A stretch of 9,768 nucleotides of DNA from Deltaproteobacteria bacterium. GTDB lineage: Bacteria > Desulfobacterota > Desulfobacteria > Desulfobacterales > SURF-15. The notes beneath the pieces were generated by a model that saw only the letters and a list, made by a program, of their open reading frames with translations, searched no databases and was not told the DNA's origin. Numbering within the stretch: position 1 is the first letter of the stretch; each line of letters begins with the position of its first letter. The stretch spans positions 1-9,768 of the forward strand of contig JAHEHB010000189.1 in assembly GCA_024644775.1 (NCBI GenBank), read 5' to 3'. A program made the translations under genes and the position numbers. Shown piece by piece: positions 1 to 6,545 of the stretch.

Positions 1-122
1 CAGTGGCGGCGCTCGTACGAGACTCTGCAAGGTTGAAGTCTCTTTTTCGATCAAACTGGCGGCTTCGGCGGCCAGTGGTGTCCCTGAAACCCGAAACCAG
101 ACACCTGTAAACGCCCTGGTAA
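1..122. other. Left-edge stretch, no gene called
   Basis: This is the sequence after the stop of the conserved unknown gene, reading out of the window on the minus strand. Two of the three minus-strand frames and one plus-strand frame stay open to the edge. One minus frame gives an alanine- and glutamate-rich run (GTPLAAEAASLIEKETST). None has an ATG or GTG start with a Shine-Dalgarno sequence inside the window, so no gene can be called. A further operon member starting off-window or at a rare start codon remains possible. Confidence 0.3.
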
Positions 123-1163
123 TTAAGGAATCACTACCGGCGTTGTCACAGAACGTGTTGCCCTATGGGAACCCCAGCCGGGCAGGCATGCCGAAAAACT
201 GCCTGCCTCGCCTCCGGCGCAAACCGCAACGATGGCGTCCGGTTTTTGTACGGCATGCCGCCAGGTCACTGGATCTTTTTTATCGATTTCTCCCGGCAAC
301 CGGCCGGCTTTTTTTAGATCGGCAATACTGCGCTTGGCGTGATCGTAAAGAAATTGTTTCACCTGTCTTTTGCCCCATCCACTTTTGCGCAGCACTTCGG
401 TATGTTCTCCACCGAATACGGTCACAACATCTTGCTGCCCGATAATGTTCATTGATCCCATGTTCGCTATGGCGTCTGCCATACCCAATAACAAACACTC
501 CGGGTCTTTGGAAAGCTGATTGTAGGTCTGAATGATCGCTTCTGCAGCAAAAACCGTCGTCGTGCTGTCATCTGCCTGAAATCCTCTCTCCACGTGGAGC
601 GGTTCCCACGGACTGCACGCTTCATTTTCAGCAAAGCAAAAAGATATTTTACCGGGGCTGCCCAGGGTGGAACGATCCAATTTTCCGGGTCGCGTATTGA
701 TGGCATTCATCATTACCAGGCGCACCGCCCGTCCGATGGTAACATTTGGACGAAATCCCGGCCCGAAGGCATTATCTTGAGAATTGATCCCCAGTTTTTG
801 GGCAATCGGTCCGTTTACAATGATAGCCACCGAGGCACCGCCGGTACTGGTCGCCATTCCATGGTATCCGAAATCGGGGTGGCATATACCTTTTACAGCG
901 GAAACCACCACCGGCATATATTCAGGCAGACAACCCGCCATCACCGCATTAATCGCAATTTTTTGAGCCGATACCAGCGTATTTCGTACGGTAACCTCGC
1001 CAACAATCTCATCGGCTTCCAGAGAGGCTGCCGCCAGCATACCGCTTACGGTTGTCGCGCTTGGAGGCACTACCGGCAAACCGTCTGTCCAACCTTTTTG
1101 ATAATAATATTCGATCAGTTCCGCCGCAGCCTGGGGTTCGATCATTTTCTGATTTGTATTCAT
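123..1163 (-). CDS. Conserved protein of unknown function (GWTDGLPVVPP family)
   Basis: A 346-residue soluble protein with no signal peptide or clear membrane segment. It has the look of a family I know only as widespread uncharacterized bacterial proteins. The marks are a helical N-terminus ending in GWTDGLPVVPP (residues 24-34), INAVMAGCLPEYMPVVVSAV (71-90), a glycine/serine-rich NGPIAQKLGINS (117-128), GPGFRPNVTIGRAVRL (134-149), and a strongly conserved-looking FCFAENEACSPWEPLHVERG (175-194). The C-terminus has AGGEAGSFSA (317-326) followed by W330-G331 and RSVTTPVV. Conserved cysteines at 78, 176 and 183 could be functional. Some relatives are, from memory, neighbours or relatives of proteins labelled UGSC (seleno)proteins; I cannot verify that here. 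The ATG at 1163 is preceded by AGGA about 9 nt upstream. It is the last complete member of a minus-strand operon with the DapA-like aldolase (39-nt gap) and the stress protein, so a role in the same catabolic or detoxifying pathway is inferred. Confidence 0.9.
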   Translation of the reverse strand: MNTNQKMIEPQAAAELIEYYYQKGWTDGLPVVPPSATTVSGMLAAASLEADEIVGEVTVRNTLVSAQKIAINAVMAGCLPEYMPVVVSAVKGICHPDFGYHGMATSTGGASVAIIVNGPIAQKLGINSQDNAFGPGFRPNVTIGRAVRLVMMNAINTRPGKLDRSTLGSPGKISFCFAENEACSPWEPLHVERGFQADDSTTTVFAAEAIIQTYNQLSKDPECLLLGMADAIANMGSMNIIGQQDVVTVFGGEHTEVLRKSGWGKRQVKQFLYDHAKRSIADLKKAGRLPGEIDKKDPVTWRHAVQKPDAIVAVCAGGEAGSFSACLPGWGSHRATRSVTTPVVIP

Positions 1164-1202
1164 AATTTATGTCCTATAGGTACCCAAATGGGTGTAAATC
1201 GC

Positions 1203-2090
1203 TTAAAGCGCTCCGACAGACACGAGTACCTTCCGAATATCTTCCCGGGCCTCTCCGGTTATGGCTGTTTGGGGGGGTAGGGGGTTGCCGACAGGAAATC
1301 CCTGAAGCTCAAGCCCCGCTTTGATGCATCCAGCAAGATTATATTTAGCAAATACCTGATTGATGCTCCATAGTTTGCGTTGCAGGACCATGGCTTTTTC
1401 CCATTTTTGCTCAGTTGCCAACGTATAAAGCGCAACACTCTGGGAGGGTATGAGACACGCCGGTCCCGCCATCCAACCGACCCCTCCGATCAGCATCACA
1501 CATAAAGGGATATGTGCAGAGGCACTGAAAATCTTTAATTGGTCCCCCACCTGATTGAGGATTGAAAGTAACCGGCCGGTGTTGTTGGAAGCATCTTTAA
1601 GATACCGAATGTTTTCGATTTCCGCGAGTTGTTTAATAATATTAGGAGTCAAATCTCCTTTTTGGAAGTTCGGATTCGTATAAACGACAACCGGGCATGT
1701 CACCGCCTTTGCGATTTCAGTAAAATAGCATATAACACCTGTTTCCGGTACTGGAAAATAAGTTTCCAAAATGGCCAAAATGCCATCGACGCCTAATTTT
1801 TCGTAAGCTGTTGCCTGATAAACGGCTTCTGCGGTTGTCGTGCTTGCTACGCCGGCCACAACAGGAACTCGACCTGAATTTGCCTCAAGGACAATTTCGA
1901 CAATCCGGCGGCGCTGACGCCACGACAGATAGGCAAATTCACCCGTGCTGCCCAGGGGAGTGAGGCCATGGACACCTGAATCCACCAAGTGATCAACGAG
2001 TTGGCGCAGGACCTCCGCCTTGACCTTACCATCAGTATCTACGGGAGATACCAAGTAGGGAAATACACCAAAAAACCGTTTATCTTTCAT
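1203..2090 (-). CDS. DapA-superfamily aldolase/lyase (not true DapA)
   Basis: A 295-residue (beta/alpha)8-barrel enzyme of the dihydrodipicolinate synthase / N-acetylneuraminate lyase superfamily, of usual length. Visible motifs are GSTGE (47-51), which holds the substrate carboxylate, tyrosine 137 in VVYTNP, which relays protons, and lysine 165 in YLKDAS, which forms the Schiff base with a keto acid such as pyruvate. The position matching E. coli DapA Arg138, which binds aspartate semialdehyde, is phenylalanine 142 (NPNFQKG). The GGxGxxS loop is changed to GGVGWMAGP. Lysine biosynthesis is therefore unlikely; a keto-acid aldolase, dehydratase or lyase of unknown substrate fits better. The ATG shares its A with the TAA of the upstream stress protein gene (TAATG) and lacks a strong ribosome binding site of its own, so translational coupling is likely. 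It is cytoplasmic. Confidence 0.93.
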   Translation of the reverse strand: MKDKRFFGVFPYLVSPVDTDGKVKAEVLRQLVDHLVDSGVHGLTPLGSTGEFAYLSWRQRRRIVEIVLEANSGRVPVVAGVASTTTAEAVYQATAYEKLGVDGILAILETYFPVPETGVICYFTEIAKAVTCPVVVYTNPNFQKGDLTPNIIKQLAEIENIRYLKDASNNTGRLLSILNQVGDQLKIFSASAHIPLCVMLIGGVGWMAGPACLIPSQSVALYTLATEQKWEKAMVLQRKLWSINQVFAKYNLAGCIKAGLELQGFPVGNPLPPQTAITGEAREDIRKVLVSVGAL

Positions 2091-2482
2091 TATTTAACCG
2101 TTGCTACCGGGCATTGAGACTCTAATATAAGAAATTGCGCTGTGGAGCCGAATAGCAATTTTCCGACCTTTGATGTCTTTCGAATTCCGATCACGGCCTC
2201 ATCGATGTTTTGATCTCTCGTAAACTGAACCAAGCTCTCACCCGGTTCTAAATCATTCACGATGAGATGTCTTTCAGAGGGTATTTTTTCCTCTTTGCAA
2301 ATGACTTCGGCATCCCTTAAAAAACGTTCAGCCAAATCAATATCTTTCAGGTCTAGTTCAGAACTTTGCATTAGGGCCGTCACTAAGAAAATCTTGCCGT
2401 CAAAAGCCTGTGCATGTTTCAATGCAAAATTTAAGGCCCGTTTCGATTCATCGGTGCCGTCGTATCCCACCATTATTTTCAT
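2090..2482 (-). CDS. Universal stress protein, UspA family
   Basis: A 130-residue single-domain Usp protein, slightly short for the family (about 140-150). The N-terminal beta strand [17 protein letters not shown] has the nucleotide-binding aspartate (D8). The C-terminal loop is G99-x2-K102-x9-G112-S113 ([17 protein letters not shown]), the ATP-binding signature of the MJ0577-type branch, with lysine in place of the second glycine. It is therefore likely to bind ATP and to act as a dimer in the cytoplasm. A strong Shine-Dalgarno AAGGAG (2495-2490) sits 7 nt before the ATG, the best in this operon. It is the first gene of the minus-strand unit and overlaps the aldolase start by one base, so it probably sets expression of the whole unit. 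Usp genes at the head of metabolic operons often serve as stress or energy sensors; that role is inferred here. Confidence 0.95.
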   Translation of the reverse strand: MKIMVGYDGTDESKRALNFALKHAQAFDGKIFLVTALMQSSELDLKDIDLAERFLRDAEVICKEEKIPSERHLIVNDLEPGESLVQFTRDQNIDEAVIGIRKTSKVGKLLFGSTAQFLILESQCPVATVK

Positions 2483-2708
2483 TGATTATCTCCTTAATTG
2501 TTCGTGATCATTCGTCCGCAGACATGTACACCCGTCGAAAACCGGTCGCAAAGAAAAAGCGATAAACTCAGGTATCAATCAATTATTAAGAGAGGTGACC
2601 AGGTGTGTCAAGAGCAAATAAAATATATCAAGCTCGGTACCAACGGCTCCGGATTCTGTATCAAGGAATAGGTTCAATTTTTATTTGAACCAAAGTGAGG
2701 TTTAATCG

Positions 2709-2773
2709 GACAGGATCAACAGGATTTTGAGGATTTTGTTTTGTCTTTAAAATAGAATCCTGTTGATCCTGTC
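2709..2773. repeat. Perfect 18-bp inverted repeat, 29-nt loop
   Basis: The left arm gacaggatcaacaggatt (2709-2726) is exactly complementary to aatcctgttgatcctgtc (2756-2773). Two or three weaker pairs can extend the stem inward. The loop is T-rich and contains a second AGGATTTT-like copy (ggatttt, 2731-2737). There is no T tract after either arm, so it is not a standard terminator. The wording of the arms, based on 'atcctgttgatcctgtc', resembles a dispersed palindromic repeat I have seen in many mid-GC environmental genomes. It is best called a REP-like or small mobile palindrome of unknown function. Confidence 0.8.
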
Positions 2774-2890
2774 AACCCAACGAAATACAATATGAATCCA
2801 TTCCTCAGAACCAAATTGCTTTCACCTGGCTGGGTTGCGATCTACTTGGACGTTACAATTACGATTCTGACAATTCACTTGACGTTTATG

Positions 2891-2971
2891 GCATGTTTCT
2901 TGTAGGCATATTTCTTGTAATTGATCCGCCTAAAAACTTGATCCGCCTAAAAACTTGATCCGCCTAAAAAA
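2891..2971. repeat. Iteron-like tandem array (2 x 15 bp + 3 x 17 bp)
   Basis: Two adjoining imperfect 15-bp units, gcatgtttcttgtag (2891-2905) and gcatatttcttgtaa (2906-2920), match at 13 of 15 positions. They run directly into three 17-bp units of ttgatccgcctaaaaac at 2921-2937, 2938-2954 and 2955-2971; the third differs only in its last base. The array ends 116 bases before the protease ATG. The unit lengths are not multiples of three and no frame uses them for coding. Possible roles are a cooperative regulator-binding array or a replication-slippage tract. There is no neighbouring rep gene to support an origin. Confidence 0.85.
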
Positions 2972-3087
2972 GGTATTGGAGAACGAATTTTAGATGGCAA
3001 ACATAAGAATAATCGTATCAAGCCGAACAATCTTATTTGTCTTCCGGTATTTGGTGGCGGATTAACTTGGGGGAGCGCTCTGATAAG

Positions 3088-3810
3088 ATGGTAAAGAATC
3101 GAAACCGTTCAGCCGTTTGTGCGGTTGTCTTATGGATCATCACCGGCTTTTTGATCCCTCCCGAAGCAAATTCTGAGTTTTACCGGTATGTAGATAAAGA
3201 TGGAAAAGTTCATTTTGTGGACGATTTGGACAAAATACCTACCGAATACAGAAAAGATTTAAAGGCCTATAAGGAACGATTTGAGAACCTCACAGAAACA
3301 GAACGAAATACGATTCTGGAAGATGAACGACAAAAAGCGGCAAAAAGAAGCGAGGCGTTGCAAAACCGGATTCGAAAACGAAGAGAAATAGACAATGAGC
3401 GACGCGAGCAGGAAAAAGGCTCTAAAACCTACACAACATCGGTGAGGATCAAGGGGAATCATGTATTGGTGCCCGTCAAATTGGGTTATGGCAGAAAAGA
3501 AGTTCAGGCGATGTTTGTTTTGGATACAGGTGCCGAAGTTACGGTGATGCATCGGGATATCGCGGATCGGCTGAATATTCGCGGAACAAAAAAAGGCTTT
3601 GTGAGAGTGGCGGGTGGGAAAAAAGTGGAAGTTGGCGTCGTTAAATTAAGTCATCTCAAGGCAGGTCCTCACAAGAAAAAAGATTTGAGTACTGTAATTA
3701 TTTCGCCCGAATACCCACTGCATTATAACGGTTTGCTGGGTATGAATTTTTTAAGGGATCTTGAGTATAGTATCGATTTTGAAAACAGGCTCATACGCTG
3801 GAAGCTCTAG
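3088..3810 (+). CDS. Exported DUF4124 / retropepsin-like aspartic protease
   Basis: A 240-residue secreted or periplasmic protein. Residues 1-29 look like a signal peptide (KNRNR, then hydrophobic AVCAVVLWIITGFLI, cut near EANS-EF). Residues 31-52 (FYRYVDKDGKVHFVDDLDKIP) are a DUF4124-like domain, the small beta domain common at the start of proteobacterial envelope proteins. Residues 55-112 form a highly charged, probably coiled-coil linker rich in E, K and R. Residues 113-240 are a clan AA aspartic protease domain: catalytic DTGA at 146-149 within FVLDTGAEVTVM, a flap-region RVAGGKK, and the conserved GLLGMNFL (215-222). A single DTG implies a homodimer, as in retroviral proteases. An in-frame TTG at 3037 would add 17 residues, but ATG 3088 follows GGGGGAG (3069-3075) and starts right at the signal peptide. 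It is single and convergent with the reductase gene (15-nt gap, no terminator seen). The substrate is unknown. Confidence 0.92.
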   Translation: MVKNRNRSAVCAVVLWIITGFLIPPEANSEFYRYVDKDGKVHFVDDLDKIPTEYRKDLKAYKERFENLTETERNTILEDERQKAAKRSEALQNRIRKRREIDNERREQEKGSKTYTTSVRIKGNHVLVPVKLGYGRKEVQAMFVLDTGAEVTVMHRDIADRLNIRGTKKGFVRVAGGKKVEVGVVKLSHLKAGPHKKKDLSTVIISPEYPLHYNGLLGMNFLRDLEYSIDFENRLIRWKL

Positions 3811-3825
3811 AATTTCTATTTCGTA

Positions 3826-4521
3826 TCAGTAAAACATCTCCGTATAAACATACGATCCTGTAAAACGATCATCAACAAGTAGGGTGACATCTCGAATCAT
3901 TTCGCTTCGGCCGCACAAGTAGAAATCATAGGCTTCAGAAGGTAGGTGAGTTTCCAGGTATCCGGTGACTCGGCCAAAGAAGCTGTTTTTCGGTAGTGAG
4001 GTATCCGATGGCGTTTTGGGAATACAGGGGATATAGTGTTTTGCAGCGGATCGAAACACAGACTCGTAATAGAGATCCTCTGGCAAGCTCACTCCATGAA
4101 GGAGTGTAAACGCGTTGGTTCCGGATCGCACCATTGAAACAAAGGGCGCAATGCCGGTTCCGGTGCCGATGAAAATCGTTCGTCTATAAGAGGCGCGGAA
4201 CGTAAAATAACCCATCGGACCTGTAATCTCAAATCGTGCCCCGATTTTTTCCAAAGCAAGTTGTGGGGAAAACCGTCCTCCTTCTACGTTTCGTAAACAA
4301 AGAGAAAGTGTCGGATCGTTGGGTGTTGAAATAAGCGAGTAGTCTCTCTCGTACTCACTGTGCACGAAACGGATACGTTGGCCCGGTCTAAACGTAAAAC
4401 CGGGTGGGCGGGAGAGCTCAACTTCAAAAGCCTTTTTTGAAAGCCACATACGCTTTAAGAGTGTTACTTTAAACGTACCGGGATGGGAGTTTACTGGTGG
4501 GGAATGGTCTACGGTTTCCAT
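3826..4521 (-). CDS. Ferredoxin-reductase-type FAD/NAD(P)H oxidoreductase
   Basis: A 231-residue cytoplasmic flavoprotein of the ferredoxin-NADP+ reductase superfamily. The FAD-binding beta barrel (about 15-108) shows PGFTFRPGQ (40-48), the flavin-contacting RDYS (59-62), GGRFSPQL (81-88) for the pyrophosphate, and GPMG (101-104). The NAD(P)H domain begins at FIGTGTGIAPF (117-127) and includes YLCGRSEMI (201-209). The chain ends in aromatic residues (EMFY), as in classic FNR enzymes, where a C-terminal aromatic stacks on flavin. There is no 2Fe-2S domain, so electrons leave to a separate acceptor. The gene starts inside the end of the cobalamin adenosyltransferase gene (13-nt overlap) with GGGAG about 13 nt upstream of the ATG. 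Context suggests it supplies electrons, directly or through a flavodoxin or ferredoxin, to reduce cob(II)alamin to cob(I)alamin; this is inference. A general ferredoxin or flavin reductase role is the alternative. Confidence 0.92.
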   Translation of the reverse strand: METVDHSPPVNSHPGTFKVTLLKRMWLSKKAFEVELSRPPGFTFRPGQRIRFVHSEYERDYSLISTPNDPTLSLCLRNVEGGRFSPQLALEKIGARFEITGPMGYFTFRASYRRTIFIGTGTGIAPFVSMVRSGTNAFTLLHGVSLPEDLYYESVFRSAAKHYIPCIPKTPSDTSLPKNSFFGRVTGYLETHLPSEAYDFYLCGRSEMIRDVTLLVDDRFTGSYVYTEMFY

Positions 4522-5078
4522 GGTAAATCTTTTGCTCCCGATATTAAATTACAATAGCGAGCCAACACGAATAGATAATCCGAGAGTCTATTGAGGCAAA
4601 CAAGCGTATTTTTGTTTTCATCGGGTGCGTTTTTATCCTCTAGTTCCTCAAAGAGGCGAACTGCGTTTCGTTCGACTTTTCGGCAAACAGCTCTTGCTAT
4701 ATGAGCCCATGCGGCCGATATATGCCCGCCAGGAAGAATGAAATCTTTTAGCTCAGGTAATATGTTTTCCATTCGGTCAATAGCCGTCTCAAAATATTTG
4801 ATATGGGTATCGGTAATTTTATTGACTTCGGAACGGGCCGGTGAACCGGAAGTGGTTGAGAGCCACGCACCAATCTGCAACATAAGAGATTGAATTTGTT
4901 GGATCTCCTCTATCATTTTAGAGTCGTTGTCCGATAGCGCTGCTGCCAGAGCACCCAGAATGGAGTTGAGCTCATCGATATCTCCGCACAATTCAATCCG
5001 CGGGTGGCTTTTTGTCACTCGTTCACCACTAAAAAGACTGGTTTTTCCGCGATCGCCGGTTCCGGTGTATATTTTCAT
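4509..5078 (-). CDS. Cob(I)alamin adenosyltransferase, PduO type
   Basis: A 189-residue ATP:corrinoid adenosyltransferase that makes adenosylcobalamin from cob(I)alamin and ATP. It is a trimeric helical-bundle enzyme, and the length is typical. The family motifs are in order: the N-terminal ATP loop YTGTGDRGKTSLF (4-16; the usual YTKTGD lysine is glycine here), HPRIELCGDIDELNS (25-39), FILPGG (113-118), the catalytic-region ARAVCRKVERNA (128-139) with R133, E136 and R137, and CLNRLSDYLFVLARY (161-175). The start ATG has AAGAGG 12 nt upstream. A good promoter lies just before it (5136-5109). The next gene, a flavin reductase, overlaps by 13 nt, so the two form a tight operon. No cobalamin riboswitch fits in the short leader. 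No B12 synthesis gene is present, so it may serve corrinoid salvage or a B12-dependent enzyme elsewhere. Confidence 0.96.
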   Translation of the reverse strand: MKIYTGTGDRGKTSLFSGERVTKSHPRIELCGDIDELNSILGALAAALSDNDSKMIEEIQQIQSLMLQIGAWLSTTSGSPARSEVNKITDTHIKYFETAIDRMENILPELKDFILPGGHISAAWAHIARAVCRKVERNAVRLFEELEDKNAPDENKNTLVCLNRLSDYLFVLARYCNLISGAKDLPWKP

Positions 5079-5087
5079 TTGACGGGA

Positions 5088-5116
5088 TTGCCTCTTATAG
5101 ATTTAAATATTATAAT
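5088..5116 (+). promoter_or_regulatory. Sigma70-like promoter of aminotransferase-mutY unit
   Basis: On the plus strand the -35 box TTGCCT (5088-5093) is followed by a 17-nt spacer and a perfect TATAAT -10 box (5111-5116). Transcription would begin near 5123, leaving a 39-nt leader with AGAGG (5150-5154) 7 nt before the aminotransferase ATG. The -35 is the weaker half (4 of 6). Confidence 0.55.
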
Positions 5117-5136
5117 TAAGGTTACTATATATTCAA
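5109..5136 (-). promoter_or_regulatory. Sigma70-like promoter of adenosyltransferase operon
   Basis: On the minus strand the -35 box TTGAAT (5136-5131) is followed by a 16-nt spacer and a perfect TATAAT -10 box (5114-5109). Transcription would begin near 5102, giving a leader of about 24 nt that still contains the AAGAGG ribosome binding site. Its -10 overlaps that of the opposing promoter. Confidence 0.6.
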
Positions 5137-5161
5137 GCACATTCTTTTTAGAGGCGCAAAT

Positions 5162-6514
5162 ATGAAAATTCCTGCCATTAAAACAACACTTCCAGGTCCG
5201 TTTGCAGCAAAACTTATTAAAAAGGATAAGCGTTATGTATCACCGTCTTACACGCGAATCTATCCGCTGGTCGTGGATAAAGCCGACGGGGTATGGGTGC
5301 AGGATGTAGATGGGAATCTCTTTCTTGATTTTACAGCCGGTATCGCGGTGAATGCTACGGGTCACTGCCATCCACGCGTTGTAGAAGCGATCAAAAATCA
5401 GGCTGAACGATTGCTTCACATGTCGGGTACGGATTTCTATTACACGCCCCAGATTGCACTTGCTGAGAAATTGGCGTCTCTCGCTTCGAATAAGGGAGAG
5501 CGAAAGGTGTATTTTGGAAATTCCGGCGCCGAGGCGGTGGAAGCGGCTTTCAAGCTGGCACGCTGGCATACCCGGCGAGAATTAAATCTTGCGTTTTACG
5601 GAGCGTTTCATGGGCGCACCATGGGCGCCCTTTCATTAACGGCCAGTAAAACCGTTCAGAAAAAACATTATCATCCGTTTGTGCCGGGTATCACTCACAT
5701 CCCCTATGCATATTGCTACCGCTGCTTTTTGAATCTTTGCTATCCGCAATGCGGTATTGGCTGTGTCCAATGGATCGAAGAAACGCTTTTCCGAACCACC
5801 ATTCCACCTGAGGAAGTGGCTGCGATATTCATAGAGCCTATTCAGGGAGAAGGCGGTTATGTTGTTCCCCCACCTGAATTTCACAAAGCACTTCATGATG
5901 TCGCGAAAAAGTATGGGATTCTTTATGTGGTGGATGAGGTGCAGTCGGGAATGGGGCGTACCGGAAAGATGTTTGCCATGGAACACTTTGGCGTCGTCCC
6001 TGATATAATGGCGCTTGCAAAAGGGATTGCTTCCGGTCTTCCCCTGGGCGCGATGATCGCGCGTTCAGAAATCATGGACTGGGAGGCCGGATCTCATGCG
6101 TCCACGTTTGGGGGCAACCCTGTATCGTGTGCTGCGGCACTGGCGACCATTGCGATACTGGAAGATTCGCTCATGGATAATGCCGCGATTCAGGGCGAAC
6201 GGCTTCTCAAAGGGCTCTGTGAATTGCAAACATCTTACGAATGTATTGGGGATGTTCGAGGCAAGGGACTGATGGTTGCAGTTGAATTGGTAAAGGACCG
6301 TGAAACAAAAGAGCCGGCAAAAGATTGGCGTGCGAAAATAATCGAAGCGGCTTTTCGCAAAGGATTGCTCCTTTTAGGATGTGGTGAAAACAGTATTCGA
6401 TTCTGTCCGGCACTGTCAGTGAACTCTGAAGAACTCGACGTATGTTTAACGATATTTGAAGAAGCCGTTTCAGAAGGCGTGAAGACATCCGCCAAGGGTT
6501 CAAAGCAAAAATGA
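5162..6514 (+). CDS. Class III PLP-dependent aminotransferase (GABA/acetylornithine type)
   Basis: A 450-residue fold-type I aminotransferase of the 4-aminobutyrate / acetylornithine subgroup. It shows [16 protein letters not shown] (119-134) for the PLP phosphate, FYGAFHGRT (145-153) with the ring-stacking aromatic, EPIQGEGG (225-232), the PLP-nitrogen aspartate D258 in [13 protein letters not shown], the Schiff-base lysine K287 in [15 protein letters not shown], and STFGGNP (314-320). It carries a cysteine-rich stretch at 185-201 (C-x2-C-x4-C-x3-C-x3-C) that the best-known GABA aminotransferases lack but that seems shared by an anaerobe and archaeal subgroup. The substrate is probably an omega-amino acid or a basic amino acid, but sequence reading cannot decide. 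AGAGG lies 7 nt before the ATG. It is the first gene of a plus-strand pair with mutY (31-nt gap) and diverges from the adenosyltransferase operon. Confidence 0.95.
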   Translation: MKIPAIKTTLPGPFAAKLIKKDKRYVSPSYTRIYPLVVDKADGVWVQDVDGNLFLDFTAGIAVNATGHCHPRVVEAIKNQAERLLHMSGTDFYYTPQIALAEKLASLASNKGERKVYFGNSGAEAVEAAFKLARWHTRRELNLAFYGAFHGRTMGALSLTASKTVQKKHYHPFVPGITHIPYAYCYRCFLNLCYPQCGIGCVQWIEETLFRTTIPPEEVAAIFIEPIQGEGGYVVPPPEFHKALHDVAKKYGILYVVDEVQSGMGRTGKMFAMEHFGVVPDIMALAKGIASGLPLGAMIARSEIMDWEAGSHASTFGGNPVSCAAALATIAILEDSLMDNAAIQGERLLKGLCELQTSYECIGDVRGKGLMVAVELVKDRETKEPAKDWRAKIIEAAFRKGLLLLGCGENSIRFCPALSVNSEELDVCLTIFEEAVSEGVKTSAKGSKQK

Positions 6515-6545
6515 AACCTAATGCTTCGGAACGCTCATTATCCAA

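Larger units (their letters stand above)
2483..3087. other. Intergenic region with repeats, no convincing gene
   Basis: This 605-base gap separates the divergent stress-protein operon and the protease gene. It holds a 7-bp hairpin (GGTTCAA/TTGAACC, 2671-2691, 7-nt loop, no T tract), the 18-bp inverted repeat and the iteron-like array listed separately. Short reading frames exist: 37 codons from ATG 2792, hydrophobic and without a ribosome binding site, and 23 codons from ATG 2994. Neither can be supported. No sigma70 promoter with both boxes matching well was found on either strand, although the promoters of both flanking genes must lie here. Confidence 0.6.

Noticed and set aside
2..445. Plus-strand frame open from the left edge for about 148 codons
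   Set aside because: It is mostly antisense to the conserved unknown gene, has no motif and no start signal. Alternative open frames on the minus strand are equally plausible at the edge.
1182..1193. Short palindrome acccaaatgggt between aldolase and unknown gene
   Set aside because: A 5-bp stem with a 2-nt loop and no T tract; too weak for a terminator and unremarkable by chance.
594..1280. Long plus-strand reading frame of 228 codons
   Set aside because: It lies antisense to the conserved unknown gene and the end of the aldolase gene. Its product is rich in R, H, S and Q with no recognisable motif, so it is a shadow of the real genes.
2792..2905. 37-codon hydrophobic frame (MNPFLRTKLL...)
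   Set aside because: There is no ribosome binding site. It ends within the repeat array, and the low-GC hydrophobic composition is expected by chance in AT-rich DNA.
2994..3065. 23-codon frame before the protease gene (MANIRIIVSS...)
   Set aside because: It is too short, with GGAG too far upstream, and it shows no known leader-peptide features.
5079..5161. Cobalamin riboswitch ahead of the adenosyltransferase
   Set aside because: The whole divergent gap is 83 bases and the likely leader is about 24 nt, far too short for a cobalamin aptamer. No B12-box-like sequence is seen.
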